Source of the DNA: Mycobacterium parascrofulaceum ATCC BAA-614
GTDB lineage: Bacteria; Actinomycetota; Actinomycetes; Mycobacteriales; Mycobacteriaceae
Reading direction: 5' to 3'
Length of the DNA stretch: 40,029 bases
NCBI RefSeq assembly: GCF_000164135.1
Contig: NZ_GG770553.1
Location: 600,038 to 640,066, forward strand
A program made the translations under genes and the position numbers. The notes under the pieces are model-generated. The model ran no database searches, was not told the origin of the DNA, and saw nothing but the letters and a program-made list of their open reading frames with translations. Below, piece after piece: positions 16,934-26,173 of this stretch (positions within the stretch are counted from its first letter, which is position 1; every line of letters starts with the position of its first letter).

Positions 16934-18490
16934 CTAGCCGGTGTTGGCCTCGACCAGGCTGAGGTGGACCGCGCGACGGTGGCGTTTGGGCGGCTTCTCG
17001 GCCCGTCCATCGGTTTCGTTGTGAACCTTGACCGTTCCGCCCGTGGCGCAGTGCCGGCGTTGCCAGTCGCTGATCGCCTGGTGCGCGGCGTGATCGAGAT
17101 AATTCGCCAGCATGTGGACGGTGACCGCGGTGCGCTCGGGGATCGTCGCCAGCACACCGGTCAGCCGGGGCAGGGCCAGGAAGGTGCACGCACCTTCGAT
17201 GACGACGTGCCATTCGTCGTCAACGGCCCTCGCTTCCACCTTGGCCCGCACCACGCGCCATCCGGTCACGACGATCGCCACCGCGAGCCCGATCATGACG
17301 CCGTGCAGCAGGTTGAGGAAGACGACGCCGACGATGGTTATCAGGTAGACGGCGAGATCGCCGTTGCGCAAGGCGGTCTCGATGTGTGCGGGTTTGAGCA
17401 GCTCGATCCCGATGACGATGAGCAAGCCGGCCAGCGCGGCGGTGGGGATCTGTTCGACCAACCCCGCGAAGGGCAGGGCAAACAACAGGATCCAGACCCC
17501 GTGCATGATCGTCGAGGCGCGAGTTTTGGCGCCCGCGTTGACGTTAGCCGCGCTGCGCACGATGACGCCGGCGATCGGAAGCCCCCCGATTGCGCCCGAC
17601 GCCATGTTCGCCGCGCCTTGTCCGATCAGCTCGCGGTTGAAGTCGGTGCGGGGGCCGTTGTGCATGCGGTCGATGGAGACCGCGGTGAGCAGGCTTTGCA
17701 CACTGGTGATGAGCGCGACGGTGATCACCGCGACCGCGACGGCGCCCCAGTCGCCGTGCGGAAGTTCCGGCAACTGCAGCGCCTCGAGCACCGATCCGTC
17801 CAGCCTGATGCGGGAAACGTTGAACGGCGCGACGATCGAGACGACCGTGACGACCACGATGGCGACCAGCGGACCGGGAATCTTGGCGACCCGGGCCGGC
17901 GCCCAGCGCCACACGACCAGGATGGCGATGACCATCAGGCCGAGAGCGAGGCCCGGGCGGTGTGCGCCGACGATTTGCGCCGGCAGACCGACTACGTTTG
18001 TCCAGGCCGAGCTTTGCGATTCACCGCCCAGCAGGACGTGCACCTGCTGCAAGGCGATGGTGATTCCGATGCCGGCCAGCATGGCGTGCACGACAACCGG
18101 AGAGATCGCCAAGGCGGCCCGGGCAATTCGGCTGACCCCCAGCATGACTTGTAGGGCTCCGGCGATGACGGTGATCAAACAGGTCACGGCCCAACCGAAC
18201 TGGGAGACCACGTCGGCGACGACCACCGTGAGCCCGGCCGCCGGGCCGCTGACTTGCAACGGCGAACCACCGATACATCCGGCGACGATGCCGCCGACGA
18301 TCGCCGCGATCAATCCGGACAGCACGGGGGCGTCCGAGGCGATCGCGATCCCGAGCGACAGGGGCAGTGCGACCAGGAAAACCACCAGGGAGGCCGGCAG
18401 GTCGTACGGGAGGGCCGCGCGCAACCGGTCGATCCGCGTTGGTTCCCCCGTTTCGGCGGTACGTGCACCTCCCCGTTCGGTGTGTTGCAT
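16934..18490 (-). CDS. SulP family anion transporter with STAS-like tail
   Basis: 518 residues: about 10-12 membrane helices, then a soluble tail. SulP signatures: LVALPLSLGIAIASDAP, IGGSPLQVSGPAAGLTVVV, and GQGAANMASGAIGGLPIAG. The last ~90 residues (from WHVVIEGACTFLALPRL) look like a degenerate STAS domain. The family carries sulfate, bicarbonate or dicarboxylates. There is no fused carbonic anhydrase as in M. tuberculosis Rv3273. The ATG has GGGAGGGTC directly upstream. It converges with the LLM gene (12-base gap). Confidence 0.9.
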   Translation of the reverse strand: MQHTERGGARTAETGEPTRIDRLRAALPYDLPASLVVFLVALPLSLGIAIASDAPVLSGLIAAIVGGIVAGCIGGSPLQVSGPAAGLTVVVADVVSQFGWAVTCLITVIAGALQVMLGVSRIARAALAISPVVVHAMLAGIGITIALQQVHVLLGGESQSSAWTNVVGLPAQIVGAHRPGLALGLMVIAILVVWRWAPARVAKIPGPLVAIVVVTVVSIVAPFNVSRIRLDGSVLEALQLPELPHGDWGAVAVAVITVALITSVQSLLTAVSIDRMHNGPRTDFNRELIGQGAANMASGAIGGLPIAGVIVRSAANVNAGAKTRASTIMHGVWILLFALPFAGLVEQIPTAALAGLLIVIGIELLKPAHIETALRNGDLAVYLITIVGVVFLNLLHGVMIGLAVAIVVTGWRVVRAKVEARAVDDEWHVVIEGACTFLALPRLTGVLATIPERTAVTVHMLANYLDHAAHQAISDWQRRHCATGGTVKVHNETDGRAEKPPKRHRRAVHLSLVEANTG

Positions 18491-18777
18491 CGACCCTCCC
18501 TGGGTTGCGCATAAGGAGCGCGTGGGATGTCGCCCGCGACGCGCCGGTCAGTGCAATGTAAATATCTGCGGCACAAGCGATCACAATGGCAAAACGTCGT
18601 CGTTCTACTGGGACGTGCCCGCTTATGGATACCGAAGGTATGGGCTGCCCAGAAGCGTCGCAACCCGACGGGCCGGGCGCATATCGAATGCAAATCTTCT
18701 CGGCGCGTACAGGTGTTGAAGCCCCGGGGATGCCCGGCTGTGCTTGGGTCAGCGAAATACCTTGGAGCGTAATTGAT
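18491..18777. other. Non-coding gap upstream of the SulP gene
   Basis: This stretch is less GC-rich than its surroundings and has no credible gene. It probably holds the SulP promoter and a long leader. A short palindrome ATACCGAAGGTAT lies at 18629-18641 and an AT-rich patch with TACATT (minus strand) near 18560; neither gives a clear promoter pair. Confidence 0.4.
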
Positions 18778-19200
18778 TTACTCCAGGACAAACACCGGTA
18801 TCTGCCTCGATGTCTTGGCCTGGTATTCCGCATAGGGAGGGTAGGCGTCGACGGCCCGTTGCCACCATTGCGCGCGCTCGGCCCCGTCGAGTTCGCGCGC
18901 GCGCAGCGTGACCACTTTTTCGCCGTCTTGCAGCGTCACCTCCGGGTTGGCCTTGAGGTTGAAGTACCACACCGGATGCTCGGGGGCCCCGCCCTTCGAC
19001 GCGACTATGGCGTAACGGCCGTCGTTTTCGACGCGCATCAGCGGCACATACCGCTTCTTACCGGACTTTGCGCCGGTCATGGTCAAGAGAACGACCGGTC
19101 GATCGAAAATCTCGACACCGTCGGTCGTGCCTTGTCGCAGGATCCTCTCGGTCTGCTCGCGCACCCAGTCCGTCGGGCTCAGTTCGATGTTTTCGGCCAT
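18778..19200 (-). CDS. Nitroreductase/deazaflavin (F420)-dependent family protein, Ddn-like
   Basis: 140 residues, one split-barrel domain of the Ddn family. Diagnostic blocks are VVLLTMTGAKSGKKRYVPLM, VASKGGAPEHPVWYFNLKAN and WWQRAVDAYPPYAEYQ. Relatives bind F420H2 and reduce quinones or activate nitroimidazoles. I chose ATG 19200 (MAENIELSPTDW), the usual start, over the ATG five codons upstream. It is divergent from the TIGR00027 methyltransferase with 100 bases between them. Confidence 0.88.
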   Translation of the reverse strand: MAENIELSPTDWVREQTERILRQGTTDGVEIFDRPVVLLTMTGAKSGKKRYVPLMRVENDGRYAIVASKGGAPEHPVWYFNLKANPEVTLQDGEKVVTLRARELDGAERAQWWQRAVDAYPPYAEYQAKTSRQIPVFVLE

Positions 19201-19300
19201 ACCCGATCTCAGCACGTAGCGGCGCGGTAGTCATCCCCCGGGGCGTACAGTGGGTTTATCGCTTAAATGGGCTAACTAATGGCGGAGAGGAGCCGGGTGA

Positions 19301-20200
19301 GTGGGCCGCACCGAGAACGACACATGGGATTTGGCGTCCAGCGTGGGCGCGACCGCAACCGCGGTGGCCGCCCAGCGGGCGATCGCCTCGCAAGGGCCGA
19401 ACCCGCTGCTCAACGACCCCTTTGCCGATCCGCTCGTGCGCGCGGTGGGTAGCGACACCTTCGTCAGGCTCCTCGACAACGAGATCGACCGGTCAGACGA
19501 CCCCCTGCTGAATCGTCGGGCCGTCAACGAGCAGATCACGGTGCGCACCCGTTACTTCGACGACTTCTTCGTCCTGGCGACCGAATCCGGTGTCCGCCAG
19601 GCGGTGATCCTGGCGTCCGGCCTGGATACCCGGGCCTATCGGTTGCTCTGGCCGGCCGGCACGGTGGTCTACGAGATCGATCAACCGGAGGTCATCGAGT
19701 TCAAGACGCGGGTACTTGCCAGCCTCGGCGCCCAACCCGCCACCGAGCGGCGCACGGTGGCGATCGACCTGCGCGACGACTGGCCGGCCGCCCTGCTCGA
19801 GGCGGGTTTCGATCCGCACGCGCGGACGGCCTGGAGCGCCGAAGGCCTCCTCGTCTACCTGCCGCCCGAGGCGCAGGACCGGTTGTTCGACAACATCGTC
19901 GCGTTGTCGGCGCCGGGCAGCCGCATCGCAACCGAACACATGGACCTGCGCAACATCCCGTCGGACTGGGCGCAGAAGCTGACGGAGCGATCGCAACGCC
20001 TGGGTTCCAAGATCAACCTGGCCGAATTGTTCTACACCGGTGACCGCAACACCGCCGCCGAATACCTGGCGGCGCATGGCTGGCAGGTCGACATCCGGAC
20101 GACCGACGATGCCTTCGCCGCCCACGGGTTCGAAGTGCCCAAGGATGAGTTGGCCTCCTTCGGCGAAGACTCCGGCTACCTGACGGCCATCCTTCGTTAG
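19301..20200 (+). CDS. TIGR00027 family class I SAM-dependent methyltransferase
   Basis: 299 residues. This family is greatly expanded in mycobacteria and resembles leucine carboxyl methyltransferases (PF04072). Visible: the opening [56 protein letters not shown] and AEGLLVYLP. Substrates are unknown. The GTG start has GGAGAGGAG 8 bases before it. Confidence 0.92.
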   Translation: MGRTENDTWDLASSVGATATAVAAQRAIASQGPNPLLNDPFADPLVRAVGSDTFVRLLDNEIDRSDDPLLNRRAVNEQITVRTRYFDDFFVLATESGVRQAVILASGLDTRAYRLLWPAGTVVYEIDQPEVIEFKTRVLASLGAQPATERRTVAIDLRDDWPAALLEAGFDPHARTAWSAEGLLVYLPPEAQDRLFDNIVALSAPGSRIATEHMDLRNIPSDWAQKLTERSQRLGSKINLAELFYTGDRNTAAEYLAAHGWQVDIRTTDDAFAAHGFEVPKDELASFGEDSGYLTAILR

Positions 20201-20210
20201 GCGCCACCCC

Positions 20211-20950
<740 letters not shown>

Positions 20951-21046
20951 CCGCCGCCGCCGGGCGGGAGTCGCGCCGGCCACGTTTCGACGCGCGCTAT
21001 TCGGGAGACCCTGACTGGAGCAACGCAGACGGTCAGAGGAGAGCAC

Positions 21047-21214
21047 GTGGACCAGCAAGTCAATATCGATCCGCCACCGGCACCCGAGGACGCCCGGCAG
21101 GCGACCGAGGAACAGCGCAGGTTGCAGGAGCAACTCGAGCATCAGGACGACGACCCGGACGCGCCGGGATTGCACCAGTCCCGGCGGGACCTACCGGACG
21201 AGAGCACGCGCTAG
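21047..21214 (+). CDS. Small acidic, Gln-rich hypothetical protein (55 aa)
   Basis: GTG start with AGAGGAGAG 5 bases upstream, 55 residues, stop TAG. It begins VDQQVNIDPPPAPEDARQ, continues with a Glu/Gln helix (ATEEQRRLQEQLEHQ), then an acidic DDDPDAPG stretch. It is charged and probably largely helical or disordered, with no membrane segment. I do not recognise the family. The strong ribosome binding site and uninterrupted biased frame support a real gene. It lies 96 bases after the methyltransferase. Confidence 0.6.
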   Translation: MDQQVNIDPPPAPEDARQATEEQRRLQEQLEHQDDDPDAPGLHQSRRDLPDESTR

Positions 21215-21249
21215 GTCACGCCCCTGGCGGACGAGGCGTGGCTTGAAAT

Positions 21250-21274
21250 GGGTTGCGGGCCCGTAAATCAACCC
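21250..21274. terminator. Hairpin between the convergent small gene and membrane protein gene
   Basis: GGGTTG (21250-21255) pairs with CAACCC (21269-21274) around an inner CGGGCCCG. There is no U-tract on either strand, as is common for mycobacterial terminators. It overlaps the stop codon of the minus-strand gene. Confidence 0.35.
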
Positions 21275-21627
21275 GGGCTTTCTCGGGCGCGTGCAGACGA
21301 CTGTTCGTCTCCGGTGTTCCGACGGTCATGCGCGAGCACCGCCGCCGCCAACCCCACCAGGGTGATGCCGCCGATCGCGGCCGCCGGGATCGCCCACGCG
21401 CGGCGGATCATCAGAGCGTTGTCACATTGGTCGACGTAGTTCGCGCCGCGACCCTGCCCATCGGCGCTGGAGGCCTGGGTGAGGTCCGTCGCGAATCCGC
21501 TGCCGCATTTGACTTGCCAGCCGTACTGGTCGTAGGCGTCGATGAACACGGGCAAGCACAACGCGAAAATCCCGACGGTCAGGGCCACGATGGCCGTCGA
21601 GAACACCCAGGGCCCGCGTCTTGACAT
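21268..21627 (-). CDS. Conserved membrane protein, two predicted helices
   Basis: 119 residues. An N-terminal membrane helix (WVFSTAIVALTVGIFALCLP) and a second one near residue 82 (AWAIPAAAIGGITLVGLAAAV) flank an extracytoplasmic loop with two Cys (KCGSGF and DQCDNAL) that could form a disulfide. The tail is charged and cytoplasmic. I recognise no function. It follows the 74-residue membrane protein gene by 10 bases, so the two are very likely one operon. Confidence 0.7.
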   Translation of the reverse strand: MSRRGPWVFSTAIVALTVGIFALCLPVFIDAYDQYGWQVKCGSGFATDLTQASSADGQGRGANYVDQCDNALMIRRAWAIPAAAIGGITLVGLAAAVLAHDRRNTGDEQSSARARESPG

Positions 21628-21637
21628 CTGTTTGGGC

Positions 21638-21862
21638 CTAGGTCATGCACACGTTGGCGAAAATGAGCACGGGCCATGACACGATCGAACCGAGAAACGA
21701 GACCACCAGGTCGAGCCCGTGCATGTCGCGCAGATGTGCCGTGTGGGTGGACGACCAGATCACACCGACAATCAAGTAGGGCGTGCCGAGCAGCACGGCC
21801 AGGCCCAGCAACTCGGCGATGGTCAACTGATAATCCAGCAGACGGCGAATCCTTTCGAGCAT
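21638..21862 (-). CDS. Small conserved membrane protein (74 aa)
   Basis: From ATG 21862 (MLERIRRLLDYQLTIAELLG) with AAGGGAC upstream; an upstream ATG at 21934 would add 24 residues unlike the rest. Two hydrophobic segments (LLGLAVLLGTPYLIVGVIW and VVSFLGSIVSWPVLIFANV) enclose a short loop THTAHLRDMHGLD. Function unknown. First gene of a likely two-gene membrane operon with 21268-21627. Confidence 0.7.
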   Translation of the reverse strand: MLERIRRLLDYQLTIAELLGLAVLLGTPYLIVGVIWSSTHTAHLRDMHGLDLVVSFLGSIVSWPVLIFANVCMT

Positions 21863-22148
21863 CGGGCGTCCCTTCGCGTCGAGCGCTACCGGGGCCGGTC
21901 GGCTCAGCGCCGAGTCAGTCGGTGAGCCCGCCACACCGCGGTACGTGAACTAGATCCGGATTATGTTAATGGCTATTCGGTAATTTTGGTAGCACGCGTC
22001 GCGGCGGGGAACGCTTTGTCACCGTGCCGAACCAGCGATCCGCCTGGACGGCAGTGGGTTAGGAATAACCCCGTGTAATCCCTCCCCCCACGGAGTCAAT
22101 GCATGTGGGCGCACGTTCGTGTCGCGAGCCGGCTCGAGGCGGGTCGTG
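21863..22148. other. Intergenic region with AT-rich patch
   Basis: No gene is supported. An AT-rich patch at about 21950-21995 probably holds the promoter of the minus-strand membrane operon, though no clean -35/-10 pair is seen. GGGTTA-GGAA-TAACCC at 22056-22071 forms a 6-bp hairpin downstream of the TetR gene and could end its transcript. Confidence 0.35.
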
Positions 22149-23417
22149 TCAGCGGCGCCGCGTGCCACCGCGGGCGGCCTGGCGTGAGGGTGCGGCGGCC
22201 CGGCCGAGCAGGGTGGTTTCCATCAACCGGCGCACCGTGGTGCGCGCGGTCTGGCCCGGGCCGGGCAAGACGAGCTGCCCGATGTCGACGGCGAGGGCGA
22301 AGGCGGCGTGTACGGCGTACCGGGCGCGCCCGAGGGTCAGCCCCGGCCGCGCGGCTACCGCCAGCCGGGCCCAGGATTCGACGGTCGAGCGCTGAATGTT
22401 GTAGAGCAGGACCGCGTCGGTGTCGGGAAGGTTGTGGCGCTCCGTGTAGTACAGACGGGCCAGCTCCGGGTTGGCGAACGACCGGGTCACGAAGGCGTCG
22501 ATCAGCGCCACCAGCGACCGCGCCGGATCGCCGCCGGCGGCCACGATCGTGGACAGGTCACCGGAGAGCTGGTCGGCGCCGCGCCGGTATGAAACCGCCA
22601 GCATGGCGGCCTTACTCGGAAAGTATTGGTAGATGCTGGCCACCGGTATCCCGACGGCCGCGGCGATGTCCTCCATGCCGGTTTCGCGGTACCCGCGTTC
22701 GCTGAACAGCCGGATCGATTCGTACAGCAGCAATTCGTAGCCGCCGGCCGCGTTCGTAATCGCGCCTCCCCGTGAGGATTCCGATCCACTCGATCGCTGC
22801 GCCGGCACGTCGGCCCTCAACACGGCGGCCGCGATCTCGGTCAGCGTCGCCCGAATCTCGTTGTTGCCCAGCCTCGAACGATGGTCGGTGATGCTGCCGA
22901 TGACACTCAGCGCCGCGACCGAGATGACCCAGCGTTGCCGCGATTGCAGGTTCGGCCGGAGTTTGATCAGCGGCCGTTGTAGACGCCGGTTGACCAGCTT
23001 GACCTGTTCGGCCAGCACGTGCTCGTCTTCCCCGCGCAGGTAGCGGCCTTCCCAGCGATACAGCCCGCCCGCGGTGCGGTTGACGATGGTGGTGTCGATC
23101 AGCGCGGCGGTCAACGCGCGCAGCGTCTCCGCCGGATCGGCATCGTCGGGCAAGTGATCGGCGAACTCGGTGGCGTCGACGAGCCGCTGTCCGAGGGCCA
23201 GGACCGCGGAACGGAACAAGTCGTACTTGCCGTGCGAATGCCGGTAGAGTGCTGCCGCGGAGATCCCGACCCGCGCCGCGATGTTCTCCATGCTGACCGC
23301 GTGGTAGCCGAGTTCGCTAAAGGCGTCGGCGGCGGCCCGAGCGATCTGCGCCTTCCGGTCTTTCGGGCGTCGCTTTACCGGAGCTGCGGGCGAGCGGGCG
23401 GCCGGCGTCATAGTCAT
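22149..23417 (-). CDS. TetR/AcrR family regulator with two complete TetR modules
   Basis: 422 residues, about twice the normal TetR length. Two helix-turn-helix domains are plain: MENIAARVGISAAALYRHS near residue 44 and MEDIAAAVGIPVASIYQYF near residue 250, each followed by its own helical ligand-binding region. It should therefore act as a monomeric pseudo-dimer or as a dimer contacting four half-sites (inference). The start is uncertain between ATG 23417 and ATG 23411. It is divergent from the SDR gene at 23614 and probably controls it, since TetR proteins often regulate the adjacent divergent gene. Confidence 0.87.
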   Translation of the reverse strand: MTMTPAARSPAAPVKRRPKDRKAQIARAAADAFSELGYHAVSMENIAARVGISAAALYRHSHGKYDLFRSAVLALGQRLVDATEFADHLPDDADPAETLRALTAALIDTTIVNRTAGGLYRWEGRYLRGEDEHVLAEQVKLVNRRLQRPLIKLRPNLQSRQRWVISVAALSVIGSITDHRSRLGNNEIRATLTEIAAAVLRADVPAQRSSGSESSRGGAITNAAGGYELLLYESIRLFSERGYRETGMEDIAAAVGIPVASIYQYFPSKAAMLAVSYRRGADQLSGDLSTIVAAGGDPARSLVALIDAFVTRSFANPELARLYYTERHNLPDTDAVLLYNIQRSTVESWARLAVAARPGLTLGRARYAVHAAFALAVDIGQLVLPGPGQTARTTVRRLMETTLLGRAAAPSRQAARGGTRRR

Positions 23418-23443
23418 CACGGTAGCCGCAGCATGACCGCTTG

Positions 23444-23469
23444 GGCGGCCGCGCGAGGTACCGGCCGCC
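23444..23469. promoter_or_regulatory. Candidate operator: 8-bp inverted repeat in the TetR/SDR gap
   Basis: GGCGGCCG (23444-23451) and CGGCCGCC (23462-23469) are exact reverse complements with a 10-base spacer, 27 bases upstream of the TetR start. In such GC-rich DNA this could be chance, so confidence is limited. Confidence 0.3.
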
Positions 23470-23577
23470 ACGGACTAACCCCTGACTGGCCCCTGGCGCG
23501 GTGCGCCGCCGCCCAGTAGCGTTTCCGTACCCGTCACGTGCTTCGGCCATCGCGCCGCCGGTGAACCTCAGCCGGCG

Positions 23578-23603
23578 CCTCAAGCAGAGGCCTCAAGCAG
23601 AGG
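23578..23603 (+). repeat. Tandem duplication of 13 bp containing the ribosome binding site
   Basis: CCTCAAGCAGAGG occurs twice back to back directly before the SDR gene. The end of the second copy begins the strong AGAGGAGGT site that serves ATG 23614. Confidence 0.75.
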
Positions 23604-23613
23604 AGGTATCGGC

Positions 23614-24441
23614 ATGACCGATCCCGTCGCCCCGCTCGCCGGCAAAGTTGCCTACGTGACGGGGGCCGCCCGCGGCCAAGGCCGCTCGCACTGTGTGCGG
23701 CTGGCCCGTGCGGGCGCCGACATCGTCGCAATCGACGCCTGCGCGCCGGTCGCCGAACATAACGGCTATCCCCCCGCACTCCCCGAAGACCTGGCCGAGA
23801 CCGTCAACCTGGTCGAGGGCGAGGGCCGCAAGATCCTCGCAGACGAGGTCGACGTTCGCGATCTGTCGGCCCAGCAGCGGGTGGTGGCGAACGCGATCGA
23901 GCAGTTCGGCCGGCTCGACATCGTGGTGGCCAACGCCGGTGTGCTGAATTGGGGCCGGCTGTGGGAGATTTCGGCCCAGCAGTGGCAGGAGACCATCGAC
24001 ACAAACTTGACCGGGCTGTGGAACACGATGAAAGCGGTGGTGCCGCCGATGATCGCGGCCGGCAACGGCGGATCGATCATCAACATCAGCTCCGCGGCGG
24101 GAATCAAAGCCGTCCCGGGCTGCGGGCATTATTGCGCAAGCAAATTCGGCGTCGTCGGACTCACCAACTCGCTGGCGGTCGAGCTCGGCGAATTCGGCAT
24201 CCGGGTCAACTCGGTGCACCCGTACGGCACCGACACCCCGATGGGCAACGACCTGTCGATGTACCAGACGTTCCAAGACCATCCGCATTACATCCACAGC
24301 TTCTCGCCGGGTGCCCTGCCGACCGAGTCGCTGGCGGCGCCCGACCTGGTCTCCGACATCGTGGTCTGGCTTGCCGGCGACGCGTCTTCATTGGTCACCG
24401 CAGCCCAAATCCCCGCCGACAAGGGGTATCTCAAGATTTGA
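23614..24441 (+). CDS. Mycofactocin-coupled SDR family oxidoreductase
   Basis: 275 residues. A Rossmann SDR with cofactor motif TGAARGQGRSHCVRLA, NAGVLNWG, INISSAAGIKA and the catalytic Tyr-x3-Lys in HYCASKFG. The RGQGRSH motif and the longer loop after strand two mark the TIGR03971-type SDRs, which hold non-exchangeable NAD and pass electrons to mycofactocin. The substrate is probably an alcohol or steroid-like compound (inference). A very good ribosome binding site (GAGGAGGT) precedes the ATG. Likely controlled by the divergent double TetR. Confidence 0.9.
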   Translation: MTDPVAPLAGKVAYVTGAARGQGRSHCVRLARAGADIVAIDACAPVAEHNGYPPALPEDLAETVNLVEGEGRKILADEVDVRDLSAQQRVVANAIEQFGRLDIVVANAGVLNWGRLWEISAQQWQETIDTNLTGLWNTMKAVVPPMIAAGNGGSIINISSAAGIKAVPGCGHYCASKFGVVGLTNSLAVELGEFGIRVNSVHPYGTDTPMGNDLSMYQTFQDHPHYIHSFSPGALPTESLAAPDLVSDIVVWLAGDASSLVTAAQIPADKGYLKI

Positions 24442-24515
24442 CCCCGTGCCCGGCGCCCTCCGGGATCGATATCGACGAATGCCGTGATTCGCGAATCGTG
24501 GTCGGCCCGCCACGC

Positions 24516-24848
24516 TCACCGATTCAGCACGGGCCTGAGATCGTCGAGACGGTCGAACAGGTGCCAGATGTATTTCGACGACCCGTTCTCGCGGTGCGGA
24601 TGCAGGTCGGCGAGTTCCGGGTCGTTGCAGTAGCCGTCGAAAGCGTCCCGCGATTCCCACTCCACGAGGATCAGCACCTGACGGGGCTCGATGTCGCCGA
24701 CAATCGCATCTTGGAAACTGCCGAGTGCCACGACACGACCACCATGCTTGGCGACCTCAGCGGGTGATCGTCGTGAGTATGCGCGGTACTCGTCGGCATC
24801 GGCGACATCGAACAGATTCAAGGCATAAACGGTCATGCTCATCGACAT
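24516..24848 (-). CDS. DUF1330-type ferredoxin-like fold protein
   Basis: 110 residues from ATG 24848; ATG 24842 and 24836 are equally possible. The order of elements (YALNLFDVADADEYRAYSRR, VAKHGGRVVALG, QVLILVEWESRDAFDGYCND) is that of small dimeric alpha-beta barrel proteins of the DUF1330 group. The role is unknown; some relatives are monooxygenase-like or bind small aromatic molecules. It converges with the SDR (74 bases between them). Confidence 0.75.
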   Translation of the reverse strand: MSMSMTVYALNLFDVADADEYRAYSRRSPAEVAKHGGRVVALGSFQDAIVGDIEPRQVLILVEWESRDAFDGYCNDPELADLHPHRENGSSKYIWHLFDRLDDLRPVLNR

Positions 24849-24993
24849 TAGGTGGCCGCTGCGCGTCGGCGGACCGGTGCCTTCACCACGGCAGCAACGC
24901 GCCGACCGCCCGCGCCGATGGTCACGGATGTCCGCGCGTTAGGGTGCCCTGGTCGGCCGCAGCGAACCGGTCGATAGAAAAGTTGAGCAATTG

Positions 24994-26026
24994 ATGACCG
25001 CACCAGTCGAAACTCCCACGCTCGAATCGCGCGTGGGCCACTACTACCAGCTCGACGAACCGTACCGGGTCTCCGGGGAAAAGGTGCGGGAGTACGCCCG
25101 AGCGGTACAGGACTACCACCCCGCGCACTGGGATATCGCCGCCGCCGCGGAGCTGGGATATTCGGGCCTGGTGGCGCCGCTGACGTTCACGTCGATTCCC
25201 GGCATGGTTGCCAATCGCCGGCTGTTCGAATCGGTCGTCGTCGGTTATGACATGTATCTGCAGACCGAGGAAGTCTTCGAGCAGCACCGACCGATCGTGG
25301 CGGGCGACGAATTGCACACCGACGTCGAACTTTCATCGGTCCGCAGAGTCGCGGGCCGCGACCTGATCACCGTGACCAACACGTTCACCGACGCCGCCGG
25401 CGAGCGGGTTCACACCATGCACACCACCGTCGTCGGCGTCACCGCGGACGAATGTCGATCCGGCGATGCTGGTGGCCGCGAAGAACGTGGTGATGCACGA
25501 CGTGAACCTCGCCGGAATCGACACCTCAGAGGCGGCCTACCGCAAGACGGTGCGCCCGGCGGGTGACGTGCGGATCGCCCAAGGTGGTGCGGACCGCATC
25601 CCGGGCACTCCGCGCTTCGACGACCTGGAAGTCGGCGCCGAGCTACCGGTGCACCACGCCCGCCTGTCGCGCGGCGACCTGGTGAACTATTCCGGCGTCG
25701 CCGGCGACGCCAATCCGTTGCACTGGGACGAGAACGTCGCCAAGCTGGCGGGCCAGCCCGATGTGATCGCCCACGGCATGCTCACCATGGGTTTGGGCGC
25801 CGCGTTCGTCTCGAAGTGGTCGGGCGACCCCGGCGCGGTGAGCCGGTACGCGGTACGACTGGCCCAGCCCGCGATCGTGTCGGCCACCCACGGTGCGGAC
25901 ATCGAGTACAGCGGCCGGATCAAGTCGCTGGACCCGACTACCCGCGCGGGGACGGTCATTGTCGTCGCAAAGTCCGCTGGTAGGAAGATCTTTGGGCTGG
26001 CGACGGCGGAGATCCGCTTGCGTTGA
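24994..26026 (+). pseudogene. Fused HadA/HadB-type (3R)-hydroxyacyl dehydratase split by a frameshift
   Basis: The first half, from ATG 24994, is an N-terminal hotdog domain (GHYYQLDEPYRVSGEKVREY, HPAHWDIAAAAELGYSGLVAP). It loses homology at about 25450 and would end at 25566. The second half continues in another frame from about 25451 (NVDPAMLVAAKNVVMHD) to 26026 and holds the MaoC-type hotdog with YSGVAGDANPLHWDEN, the hydratase-2 motif with catalytic Asp and His. Together they give about 343 residues, the size of mycobacterial fused HadA/HadB proteins. A net loss of two bases or gain of one near 25449-25451 would explain it. Either the gene is broken or the base call is wrong. Confidence 0.75.
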
Positions 26027-26041
26027 ATGGCGGCGGCGTTC

Positions 26042-26122
26042 CTATCGCAGACTGACGAGCTGCTCGACCGAGTCCTTGGGTAGCTCACCCTCGACGACCG
26101 CCGTGACCATCATGTTCTGCAT
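26042..26122 (-). other. Short in-frame coding-like remnant after the cellulase gene
   Basis: Minus-strand frame encoding MQNMMVTAVVEGELPKDSVE and a few more residues to a TAG (26 aa). The same frame is open back to the stop codon of the GH6 gene and reads AGAADAASLDNHGGAIT just before this ATG. It has protein-like composition but no clear ribosome binding site. It may be a tiny gene or the tail of a lost one; family not recognised. Confidence 0.3.
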
Positions 26123-26173
26123 CGTGATGGCGCCCCCGTGGTTATCGAGAGACGCGGCGTCGGCAGCCCCCGC

